A stretch of DNA of 37,009 nt. Origin: Streptomyces griseus. Lineage in GTDB: Bacteria > Actinomycetota > Actinomycetes > Nanopelagicales > Nanopelagicaceae. The stretch spans positions 1 to 37,009 of the forward strand of contig CAMCYO010000011.1 in the NCBI GenBank assembly GCA_945884695.1. Direction: 5' to 3'. Below are positions 26,720 to 34,171 of the stretch, one piece after another (position 1 is the stretch's first letter; every line of letters begins with the position of its first letter). Below the pieces are notes generated by a model. That model was not told the DNA's origin, made no database searches, and saw only the letters and a list, made by a program, of their open reading frames with translations. Position numbers and translations under genes: made by a program.

Positions 26720-28615
26720 TCAAATATTGCGACGGTCTTTTTCGGCAAGATTAGACAAATAGGCGTTGTACTGTGCCAACTCATCGGGCTGACCCATAGC
26801 AGCCATTCGCTCGGCATTACGGTCGATACGTTTTGTTTCTTTTGTATCATCTCGAGTCCATCGAATAAATGTTGCAATGAGAGCCAACAAAATTGGGACC
26901 TCTCCCATTGCCCAACCAAGTGCACCTCCCATTTTTTGATCAGCTAAGAGGTTAGTTACCCATGGCGTATGTAACTGAGCGAAATATCCCCCATCGAGCA
27001 AAGTAGTTGCAGACATAAGTGCGACTGAGAAAAATGCATGGATGCTCATTGCGGCAAATAACAGGATTATACGAACCAGATAAGGACTCTTCTTAGGGTT
27101 GGGATCAACTCCAATAATGACATGAAAGAAGAGAAAACCTGCAAGAACAAAATGAAGATTCATAGCGAAATGTCCGGTATGACTTTCCATCATTCCACCA
27201 AATAGCGATGTGAAATATAGAATGAAAAGTGAGCCATCGAAAATTGCTAATGCAACTATCGGATTGACAACTATTTTTGCCCATCGTGAATTCAAAATAA
27301 CTACGAGTTGACTTCGCACGCCTCGCTCATCATCTGTTCGGCCTTGCGGAAGTGTTCGAAGAGCCAGAGTAATTGGGGCTCCCAAAACAAGTCCGATAGG
27401 AGCGATCATTCCCAAAATCATGTGGGCAACCATGTGATATGAAAAGGCGAAGTGTGCATAAACACCGAAACCGCCACTTGTTGCAATATCAATTGCGCCA
27501 ATTCCAAGTGCAAATGCGATTGTTCTTCCTATGGGCCACTTATCACCTCGGCGAGTAAGAATGACAACTCCAAGAATGTAAAGTGCCACGGCAAGTATTA
27601 AGAACCCAAGAAATAGGGCATCTGGATTAAAGGCAAAGAATATATTTTTCAATGTTGGCGCATCTGGCATCGGAAGTCCAGCAACGGTTATGGCTGGGCT
27701 GAATTCTGGATTCGAACCAGGAGTTGGTGCTTTGTTTGATGACAACCAAGCTCCCAAAGCAAGAGCAATAATCATGATTCCAAGTTCTGCCACAATCATT
27801 TGAGCAAATTTTGGCCAATCTACTGTCACTACTTTCTTCAGCGAGAGATTCTTTCGGTGCAAATACCCAATATAAATAAGCGTCAAGGTCAAGATGATCT
27901 TCCCAATTACAACAAATGCATAAGTACTTTGCCACGCTTGCGCAAAGTTTAATCTGGCCCATACATTTGCCGATCCACTAACAACAACTGCAATCGCAGC
28001 CCAAAGAGCCAACTGGCTAAAACGTGGTGTCGCAATTACCCTATCTCTAGAGCCCATCAACGCCAATGAGAATACGCCACCTACCCACATTGATAATGCA
28101 ATTACATGAATAACAAGTGATCCGATAGCTAACGCATGTGATCCGCTTGAAGCTGAATGAGATTGGAAAATTGGAGCTACTATGCCTAAAAGAGTTATCA
28201 TCAGCAACCCAATTGCACCGCCTGTTTTATAAATTCGACATGAAAATATAGTTACAAATAACGCGGTAATAAACTGAAAACCCATGTACTGGCCGAGAGT
28301 AATCTGAGTCAGGAAAGACTTCATAGTGTTTAAATCAAATACTGCCGAGACTGATTCTCCTAATATATTTGCCAGTGTAAAAATAATATTTCCAATAGAT
28401 GCAACGGCCCAAATCAGAGCGGACCAAAAGGTCACGGAGCGAAATTGAAGGCTTTTAGAAGTGAGCCGACCTTTTTCATCTTCTAGAAAGAATCCGGTTG
28501 TAAGCAAAGAACCAATCACAGCGATGCTTGCAGTGATTCCAATAAATTTGCTTACCGTTACAAGCGCATTAATCGCCGGGCCAGCTTCAGGAAGTATTGG
28601 AGCGAAATACATCAT
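26720..28615 (-). CDS. CopD / cytochrome c oxidase assembly (CtaG) fusion membrane protein
   Basis: 631 aa with roughly 14-16 membrane helices. The N-terminal half (to about residue 300) is CopD-like, with the LVIHVIALSMWVGGVF segment in a copper-resistance fold. The C-terminal half is Caa3_CtaG-like, with AHFAFSYHMVAHMILGMIAPIGLVLG and many His residues (HTGHFAMNLHFVLAGFLFFH) that may handle copper. Such fusions occur in actinobacteria (Rv0102). The likely role is copper delivery to the terminal oxidase. Its ATG overlaps the CopC-like stop by 4 nt, so the two are coupled. The soluble C-terminal tail is charged. Confidence 0.9.
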   Translation of the reverse strand: MMYFAPILPEAGPAINALVTVSKFIGITASIAVIGSLLTTGFFLEDEKGRLTSKSLQFRSVTFWSALIWAVASIGNIIFTLANILGESVSAVFDLNTMKSFLTQITLGQYMGFQFITALFVTIFSCRIYKTGGAIGLLMITLLGIVAPIFQSHSASSGSHALAIGSLVIHVIALSMWVGGVFSLALMGSRDRVIATPRFSQLALWAAIAVVVSGSANVWARLNFAQAWQSTYAFVVIGKIILTLTLIYIGYLHRKNLSLKKVVTVDWPKFAQMIVAELGIMIIALALGAWLSSNKAPTPGSNPEFSPAITVAGLPMPDAPTLKNIFFAFNPDALFLGFLILAVALYILGVVILTRRGDKWPIGRTIAFALGIGAIDIATSGGFGVYAHFAFSYHMVAHMILGMIAPIGLVLGAPITLALRTLPQGRTDDERGVRSQLVVILNSRWAKIVVNPIVALAIFDGSLFILYFTSLFGGMMESHTGHFAMNLHFVLAGFLFFHVIIGVDPNPKKSPYLVRIILLFAAMSIHAFFSVALMSATTLLDGGYFAQLHTPWVTNLLADQKMGGALGWAMGEVPILLALIATFIRWTRDDTKETKRIDRNAERMAAMGQPDELAQYNAYLSNLAEKDRRNI

Positions 28616-29139
28616 TTTCCTTTAAAGATCTTTCGCGCATAAAGTGACAGTGAGACTAATACGACGAATGCAAGGAATAGCAGGACGATAACAAAAATAG
28701 AAGTTGCAGAAGTACTTCCACCTATTTCAGGTGGTGCTGCACTAGAAGTAGATGGCGCAATAGAAGGGGCTGAAATTTCAGCCGGAGCAGAGTAAGTAAA
28801 TGTGAATGAACCTTCCAGTGGCGCATCGGCGTCGGATAGCAAACTATATGTAACTGTATAAAGGCCGCTATCGACAAGTGATTGTAATCCAATAAGGACT
28901 CCCATTCCATCGACGATAAGAGAGCCATCGTCAACGCGAGTTCCTTTTTTATCCGTTACAACCACAGTATTTCCCATATCGCTTAACGCGATTTGAGTTG
29001 TGATAGTGACAGCGCTCGGAGACCTGGTCACCGTAGATCCGCTAATTGGAGAAGTACTCACTAATGAATTAGCTAATGCCGATGGAATGCTGAGTAGGGT
29101 TAGGATCAATATTGCTGAAGAGATGACCAACTTGCGCAC
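28612..29139 (-). CDS. CopC-like periplasmic-domain protein without histidines
   Basis: 175 aa, GTG start after AGGGGG. Signal peptide residues 1-23 (cleavage likely ALA|N), a CopC beta-sandwich (STSPISGSTV ... GLYTVTYSLLSDADAPLEGSFTFTYS), a Pro/Ser-rich linker (about 117-142) and a C-terminal membrane helix (about 147-168) with a basic tail. The usual CopC Cu(II) ligands are the His right after the signal peptide and the His in the SxDGHP motif. Here they are Asn/Ser and Ala, and the whole protein contains no His or Cys. It is coupled to the CopD/CtaG gene, so a role in copper or oxidase assembly remains likely, but direct Cu(II) binding by the canonical site is not expected. Confidence 0.85.
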   Translation of the reverse strand: MRKLVISSAILILTLLSIPSALANSLVSTSPISGSTVTRSPSAVTITTQIALSDMGNTVVVTDKKGTRVDDGSLIVDGMGVLIGLQSLVDSGLYTVTYSLLSDADAPLEGSFTFTYSAPAEISAPSIAPSTSSAAPPEIGGSTSATSIFVIVLLFLAFVVLVSLSLYARKIFKGK

Positions 29140-29261
29140 TGAACGCCCCCTATTTCCGACTCGATTCGCCTCAATCGTCTCACTTCTTTACACTTACTTC
29201 TACTGTACTTTCAAGAAAACTTTTGTTGCTATGCAGGAATAGTCCGAGATAAGGATGTGCA

Positions 29262-29573
29262 ATGCCCACGTATCAATACGCGTGCAATGCGTGCAACCAC
29301 GAATTTGAGATTTTCCAGGATTTTCAGGAGGCTTCTCTAACAATTTGCCCCGAGTGCGATGGCGAGATTCGCAAAATTTATTCAGCGGTAGGTGTGGTCT
29401 TTAAAGGTTCTGGATTTTATAAGACAGACTCAAAAAGTTCTTCCAGTGCCACAATTTCTCCGCCCACCCCAAAGGACTCTATTTCCACCAAAGAAAGTAC
29501 CTCTACCAAAGATACTGTTGCAACAAAAACTAGTAGTGAAAGTGCCACCACTTCGACTAGTAAGAAGGAGTGA
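29262..29573 (+). CDS. FmdB-family zinc ribbon protein (Ruc-like redox chaperone)
   Basis: 103 aa. The N-terminal zinc ribbon has C8-x2-C11 and C29-x2-C32 (YACNACNHEFE, CPECDGEIRK), followed by VGVVFKGSGFYKTDSK. The tail from about residue 57 is a disordered Ser/Thr/Lys repeat ending in KKE. This architecture matches Rv0991c of M. tuberculosis, reported as a redox-regulated chaperone (Ruc) that works with DnaK, and the neighbourhood (5-FCL, moeA) is also conserved. Chaperone activity here is inferred. ATG follows AAGGA by 6 nt. It is divergent from the CopC-like gene. Confidence 0.9.
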   Translation: MPTYQYACNACNHEFEIFQDFQEASLTICPECDGEIRKIYSAVGVVFKGSGFYKTDSKSSSSATISPPTPKDSISTKESTSTKDTVATKTSSESATTSTSKKE

Positions 29574-29591
29574 AGGTTACTCTTCCATTAA

Positions 29592-29708
29592 TTAATCATG
29601 GTGTGGCGGCTTATTTTCTCTCAGTTGTGCATCTCTTCTCTTTTCATCTTCTAGATCTTGCGCAGGGTCGCGTTCGTCGGCGCTGGATTTCGGAGTTATT
29701 TCACTCAT
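29592..29708 (-). CDS. 38-aa highly charged small protein
   Basis: An ATG-TAA frame of 38 codons lies in the fmdB-MMPL gap. The peptide begins MSEITPKSSADERDPAQ, continues with a Lys/Arg/Asp/Glu-rich helix-prone middle (EDEKRRDAQLRE) and ends NKPPHHD. It has no signal peptide, membrane segment or Cys. Support for being real: a perfect TATAAT at 29716-29721 lies 7 nt before the ATG, the leaderless spacing used by several neighbours, and the composition is protein-like. It is convergent with the Ruc-like gene (18 nt apart) and divergent from MMPL. No family is recognised. Confidence 0.6.
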   Translation of the reverse strand: MSEITPKSSADERDPAQDLEDEKRRDAQLRENKPPHHD

Positions 29709-29715
29709 AGATATA

Positions 29716-29721
29716 ATTATA
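29716..29721 (-). promoter_or_regulatory. Perfect TATAAT -10 box upstream of the 38-aa gene
   Basis: TATAAT on the minus strand, 7 nt before the ATG at 29708. It is the only exact consensus -10 I noticed next to a start codon in this window. A clear -35 is not seen. Confidence 0.5.
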
Positions 29722-29761
29722 CGGCCTAGAAGAGGAATCACATTTAGCCGAGGAGTTAGGT

Positions 29762-31861
29762 TTGTTTAATTCATTAGCCCACCTAGTTGTGCGCAGGCAC
29801 AAACTCACCCTTTTTACATTTATTCTTATTGTTATAATTGCTGGAGGTGTTGGGTCACTATCATTTTCAAAATTAGAAAGTGGTGGCTATTCAGACCCAA
29901 AGAGCGCCTCTGCTAAAGCGGCTCGCTATCTTACGGATACATTTCACGTTAAAGACCCTGGAGTCATTCTTATTGTAGATGCAGGGCGGGATATCAATGA
30001 TCCTGAAGTTATTTCCGATGCACTGGCATTGGAAAAATTAGTCAAGGCCGAGCCTGGCGTTGCGCAAACTTTTTCATATTGGTCTGCAGGTGCAGCGCCA
30101 AATCTAAAATCTGCCGATGGAAATGCTGCATTTCTTTTCATTTACACAACTACTACTGATTTCGGTGCTGTAAGTGAAATTGGAAAAAGAATTCAATCAA
30201 AATACGATGGTACTTTTCAAACACTGAGAGTTTATGCATCCGGTGGAGGTGTAGTTACAAACGCAATTAATAGCAGAATTTCTAAGGACCTAGCGTTGGC
30301 AGAAGCTATCTCGATTCCCTTGGTTTTTATACTGTTGATTTTTGTTTTTGGTGCCCTTGTCGCATCGGCAATGCCACTTGTTGTAGGCATAAGCTCAATT
30401 CTTGGTGCATTCTTCTTGATCTACCTATTTACTTTATTTACTTCAGTAAGCGTTTACGCCCTAAATCTCATTACGGGCCTGGGGCTGGGTTTAGGAATCG
30501 ATTATGCATTGCTCATTGTTAATAGATTCCGTGAAGAATTGCATGCCGGAAAGAGCGTAGAAGAAAGTGTTATTACCACGATTAATACCGCAGGAAAAAC
30601 TGTTTTCTATTCGGGCCTCACTGTGTTCGTAACGCTTCTTTCACTGATTATGTTTCCATTAGCCTTCCTTAAATCTTTTGGATACGCGGGTATTTCAGTA
30701 GTAACTCTTGCGGTAGCTGGCGCACTCATTCCTTTGCCAGCAATTCTTGTAATGACTGGACGCAAAATTGATAAAGGTGTTATTCGCAAAAGTGCAATTA
30801 CTCCAAGAGAAGATGGGCGTTGGGCATCAACTGCTCGCTTTGTAATGCGCCGTCCGGTTCCAATTGTGCTTGTATCTTTGATTGTTATATCTATCTTTTC
30901 AGTGCCAATCAAGAATATTGCCTTCGCACAGATAGATTCGCGAGTATTGCCCGCAACGGACAGAGCAGCTGTTGCCTCTCAATTAATTTCGGACCGTTTC
31001 CCAGGTGAGGAGGGAAGCCCGATTGAAATCATTATTCCTAATAGCGGTGGGAAAATGGATGAGATTGGACAATATCTAAATAAAGTTGGAAAGATTGCTG
31101 GAGTCATACGTGTAAACAATCCAGAAAATTCTGGCGACGTCTTACGCATCACGGCAATTCAATCTATGCCTTCTCGCACAACCGAGGCTGCCAAAATGAT
31201 TCATGCGCTCCGTGCACTTTCCACTCCTGAGGGAACTCTTATTGGTGGACCCGCAGCTGATTTCACAGATTCGCAAGATGGAATTGCTCATGCACTACCT
31301 TGGGCGCTGGGCTGGATTGCATTGAGTGTCTTTATCTTAATATTCATTTTCACAGGCTCAATAATTTTACCTATAAAGGCTGTGATATTAAATGGCCTTT
31401 CATTAATCGCAACACTTGGAGTTTTGACATGGATATTTATTGATGGACATTTGAAATGGCTGGTCGGAGATTTCACTCAGACGGGAACAATTGACACTGG
31501 CTCCACAATTCTTGTTGCAGTAGTTGTTTTTGGTTTATCTATGGATTACGAAATATTTCTACTTTCGCGAATCAGAGAAGAGCATGTGGCTGGGAAAACA
31601 AATACAGAATCCGTAGCCACTGGCCTTCAACGATCGGCTCGAATTATTACGGCAGCAGCACTGCTTCTTGGTGTCGTCTTCGCAGTCTTCGTTTCCAGCG
31701 GGGTCACATCAATTAAGTTGCTTGGTTTCGGTGTTGCATTCGCTGTCTTGCTCGATGCAACCTTGATTCGCGCACTACTCGTCCCGGCACTAATGCGTCT
31801 CTTCGGAGAACGCAATTGGTGGGCTCCAAAATCGCTTCGCCGATTTACTCTCACTCACTAA
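29762..31861 (+). CDS. MMPL/RND-family transporter
   Basis: 699 aa, about 12 membrane helices in two RND halves, each with an extracytoplasmic loop after its first helix (residues about 38-175 and 395-510). Proton-relay-type motifs occur in each half: GLGLGIDYALLIVNRFREE (about 239) and GLSMDYEIFLLSRIREE (about 590). The family exports lipids, polyketides or drugs across the inner membrane. The start is TTG, 6 nt after GAGGAG. The protein is smaller than mycobacterial MmpL (about 950 aa). Substrate unknown; no lipid-biosynthesis genes lie nearby. Confidence 0.92.
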   Translation: MFNSLAHLVVRRHKLTLFTFILIVIIAGGVGSLSFSKLESGGYSDPKSASAKAARYLTDTFHVKDPGVILIVDAGRDINDPEVISDALALEKLVKAEPGVAQTFSYWSAGAAPNLKSADGNAAFLFIYTTTTDFGAVSEIGKRIQSKYDGTFQTLRVYASGGGVVTNAINSRISKDLALAEAISIPLVFILLIFVFGALVASAMPLVVGISSILGAFFLIYLFTLFTSVSVYALNLITGLGLGLGIDYALLIVNRFREELHAGKSVEESVITTINTAGKTVFYSGLTVFVTLLSLIMFPLAFLKSFGYAGISVVTLAVAGALIPLPAILVMTGRKIDKGVIRKSAITPREDGRWASTARFVMRRPVPIVLVSLIVISIFSVPIKNIAFAQIDSRVLPATDRAAVASQLISDRFPGEEGSPIEIIIPNSGGKMDEIGQYLNKVGKIAGVIRVNNPENSGDVLRITAIQSMPSRTTEAAKMIHALRALSTPEGTLIGGPAADFTDSQDGIAHALPWALGWIALSVFILIFIFTGSIILPIKAVILNGLSLIATLGVLTWIFIDGHLKWLVGDFTQTGTIDTGSTILVAVVVFGLSMDYEIFLLSRIREEHVAGKTNTESVATGLQRSARIITAAALLLGVVFAVFVSSGVTSIKLLGFGVAFAVLLDATLIRALLVPALMRLFGERNWWAPKSLRRFTLTH

Positions 31862-31868
31862 TACCCGT

Positions 31869-31874
31869 TACTCT
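31869..31874 (+). promoter_or_regulatory. Putative -10 box for a leaderless purU mRNA
   Basis: TACTCT, 6 nt before the purU ATG, with no ribosome site; the same hexamer and spacing precede pth. It lies 7 nt past the MMPL stop codon. Confidence 0.4.
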
Positions 31875-31880
31875 TTCGCC

Positions 31881-32696
31881 ATGGATTTAATAGTCACTTT
31901 GCAATGCATAGATCAACCGGGGATCGTACATTCGATGACTTCGGGAATTTTGGCCTGCAAAGGAAACATTATTGAGAACCAGCAATTTACTGATCCTGCA
32001 ACAAATATTTTTGTTATGAGAACTCGATTTGAAACACCCCTCACTCAAGTGCAATCAACGCAAATTCTAGAAAAGGAATTGGAACGATTCACGCCAGCCC
32101 TTCGTTTGCGCGCTGCTGAGCAGAAGAAGAAGGCGCTCATTCTTGTAACCAAGGAGAGTCACTGTCTGCGCGATCTTATGTATTTACTTGAGCTTGATGA
32201 GCTCCCAATCGAAATTCCGCTGGTAATTGCAAACCACGAAGACCTTCGCTCGCTAGTCGAAACTCATGGCATTGCTTTCGAAGTCCAAAATAACGAGAAA
32301 GTAATACGTGATCGGATTTTAGAGTTGGGTATTGATTTCGTTGTGCTCGCACGATACATGCAGATTCTCTCGAAAGAGTTCTGCGATTTCATGCCTGCAA
32401 AGATTATCAATATTCATCATTCATTCTTACCGGGCTTTAAAGGTGCCAAGCCGTATCACCAAGCACACGCACGAGGTGTGAAAATCATTGGAGCAACAGC
32501 TCATTTTGTTACGAACGAACTCGATGAGGGACCAATTATTGAACAAGATGTTGCCCATGTAAATCATGCTTCAACTCCTGAAGAGTTAATCGCAATTGGA
32601 CGCGATATTGAAAGAAGAGTTCTTGCCAAGGCAGTTAAGCTCTATGCAGAAGATCGAATTTTTCTTGTTGGACAAAGAACAATAATTTTTAGTTAA
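31881..32696 (+). CDS. purU: Formyltetrahydrofolate deformylase
   Basis: 271 aa. It hydrolyses 10-formyl-THF to THF and formate, balancing one-carbon pools. An N-terminal ACT domain (residues 1-80, LQCIDQPGIVHSMTSGIL) is followed by a formyltransferase fold. The catalytic triad region is NIHHSFLPGFKGAKPYHQAH (Asn, His) with the Asp in TNELDEGPIIEQDV. Length is slightly short of E. coli PurU (280 aa). No other folate gene is adjacent except 5-FCL about 5 kb upstream. Confidence 0.95.
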   Translation: MDLIVTLQCIDQPGIVHSMTSGILACKGNIIENQQFTDPATNIFVMRTRFETPLTQVQSTQILEKELERFTPALRLRAAEQKKKALILVTKESHCLRDLMYLLELDELPIEIPLVIANHEDLRSLVETHGIAFEVQNNEKVIRDRILELGIDFVVLARYMQILSKEFCDFMPAKIINIHHSFLPGFKGAKPYHQAHARGVKIIGATAHFVTNELDEGPIIEQDVAHVNHASTPEELIAIGRDIERRVLAKAVKLYAEDRIFLVGQRTIIFS

Positions 32697-32710
32697 TTTT
32701 TATCAATGCG

Positions 32711-32783
32711 TGTCCCCGGCGGGAGTTGAACCTGCGACCTACCGCTTAGGAGGCGGTTGCTCTATCCACTGAGCTACGGGGAC
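32711..32783 (-). tRNA. tRNA-Arg (anticodon CCU)
   Basis: A 73-nt cloverleaf: acceptor GTCCCCG/CGGGGAC, D arm GCTC/GAGC, anticodon stem ACCGC/GCGGT with loop CTCCTAA (CCT at 32748-32750), T arm GCAGG/CCCGC with loop TTCAACT. One A-C mismatch sits in the middle of the T stem. Discriminator A; CCA is not encoded. It reads AGG. It is convergent with purU (14 nt). Confidence 0.94.
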
Positions 32784-32790
32784 TTAAACC

Positions 32791-32796
32791 TTTATA
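32791..32796 (-). promoter_or_regulatory. Putative -10 box of tRNA-Arg
   Basis: TATAAA on the minus strand, 7 nt before the mature tRNA 5' end, within a very A/T-rich stretch. No -35 can be assigned. Confidence 0.38.
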
Positions 32797-32940
32797 TTAG
32801 TTATTTAATAGGGTAAGGATACTCGCAGAGTATTTCTAAAATGGAACCTTTTTTTACGCATAAAATTGGCTTATCCAATACAAATGACTAGCATAGGTAA
32901 TCTAACTGATCAGGAGTATTTTCCTCATGGAAGGCCAACA

Positions 32941-34167
32941 ATGAAGGCGCTTGTTATAGGCGCGGGTGGCGTTGGCAGAGCAATCGCAAATATCGCATCG
33001 CGAAGGCCATTTATTTCATCAATGGTTATTGCCGATCGTAATTTGTCTCGCGCTGAAGAAGCCGTTACCCGTGTCAACGATTCACGATTTTCTGCAGCTC
33101 AGGTAAATGCTGCAGAACTTGAGGATATAAGAGAATTAATCCGCAAAGCTAATCCTGATGTGGTGATTAACGCAGTTGATCCTCGCTATGTCATGCCGAT
33201 ATTTTTGGCATGCGAAATTGAGAATACCAATTACATCGATATGGCAATGTCACTCTCTCGCCCGCATCCTCACTATCCCAATACTGAAACTGGTGTGAAA
33301 TTAGGAGATGAGCAATTTGCTCGAGACTGGAACTGGAGCGAACGCGGAATCTACGCCCTGGTTGGCATGGGGATCGAACCAGGAATGAGCGATGTATTTG
33401 CACGATATGCATCTGACTACCTATTTAGTCGCTTGGATTCCATCACTGTTCTTGATGGCTCTAACCTGACAGTTGAAGGACACAACTTCGCGCCTTCCTT
33501 CTCGATTTGGACCACTATTGAAGAATGTCTCAATCCCCCCTTAGTTTGGGAAGATGGCCGTGGGTGGTTTACAACAGAACCATTTAGCGAGATTGAAGTC
33601 TTTGATTTTCCTGAAGGAATCGGCCCAGTTGAATGTGTCAACGTAGAACACGAAGAAGTTGTGCTCATTCCTCAAAAGGTCGATGCAAAAAAAGTGAACT
33701 TTAAATACGGGCTCGGTGCGCAATTCATCACGACTCTTAAAACAATTCATATGCTTGGCATGGACCGCAAGGAACATGTAGATGTGCAAGGAATTTCAGT
33801 TGCACCACGAGATTTGTTAACTGCATCGTTGCCAGATCCGGCAACATTGGGTGAGCGCATGAGGGGTAAAACTTGTGCGGGCACTCTCGTTAAAGGATTG
33901 AATAAAGAAGGAAAGCCATACGCTTGCTATATGTATAACGTTATTGATAACGCTTGGTCCATGAAGGAGTATGGCGATCAAGCAGTTGTTTGGCAGACAG
34001 CTGTAAATCCCGTTATTGCAATGGAGCTCATTCATAAAGGTATTTGGCAACCGTCGGGAGTAAATGGGCCTGAATGGTTTGATGCAAAACCTTTCTTAGA
34101 TTTACTCGAGCCATACGGAACAACATGGACAATTCGAGAAGAAGACTCGAGCGGAATCGAGATTTAA
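32941..34167 (+). CDS. Saccharopine dehydrogenase-family protein (Lys9/carboxynorspermidine-type)
   Basis: 408 aa. The N-terminal Rossmann NAD(P) motif is LVIGAGGVGRAIA, with a second strand ending VIADRN. It then has VVINAVDPRYVMPIFLACE, NYIDMAMS and GMGIEPGMSDVFARYA, typical of the saccharopine dehydrogenase / carboxynorspermidine dehydrogenase superfamily. ATG 32941 follows GGAAGG by 6 nt and starts the Rossmann fold; a TTG start at 32866 would add 25 unlikely residues. It is the first gene of a three-gene plus-strand cassette. The substrate (lysine, polyamine or other amino acid) cannot be settled from sequence. Confidence 0.85.
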   Translation: MKALVIGAGGVGRAIANIASRRPFISSMVIADRNLSRAEEAVTRVNDSRFSAAQVNAAELEDIRELIRKANPDVVINAVDPRYVMPIFLACEIENTNYIDMAMSLSRPHPHYPNTETGVKLGDEQFARDWNWSERGIYALVGMGIEPGMSDVFARYASDYLFSRLDSITVLDGSNLTVEGHNFAPSFSIWTTIEECLNPPLVWEDGRGWFTTEPFSEIEVFDFPEGIGPVECVNVEHEEVVLIPQKVDAKKVNFKYGLGAQFITTLKTIHMLGMDRKEHVDVQGISVAPRDLLTASLPDPATLGERMRGKTCAGTLVKGLNKEGKPYACYMYNVIDNAWSMKEYGDQAVVWQTAVNPVIAMELIHKGIWQPSGVNGPEWFDAKPFLDLLEPYGTTWTIREEDSSGIEI

Positions 34168-34171
34168 AGCT

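Noticed and set aside
32841-32891. 16-codon ATG frame upstream of the saccharopine-dehydrogenase-like gene as a leader peptide
   Set aside because: No ribosome site, no regulatory codon run and no attenuator-like hairpin; the region is simply A/T-rich.
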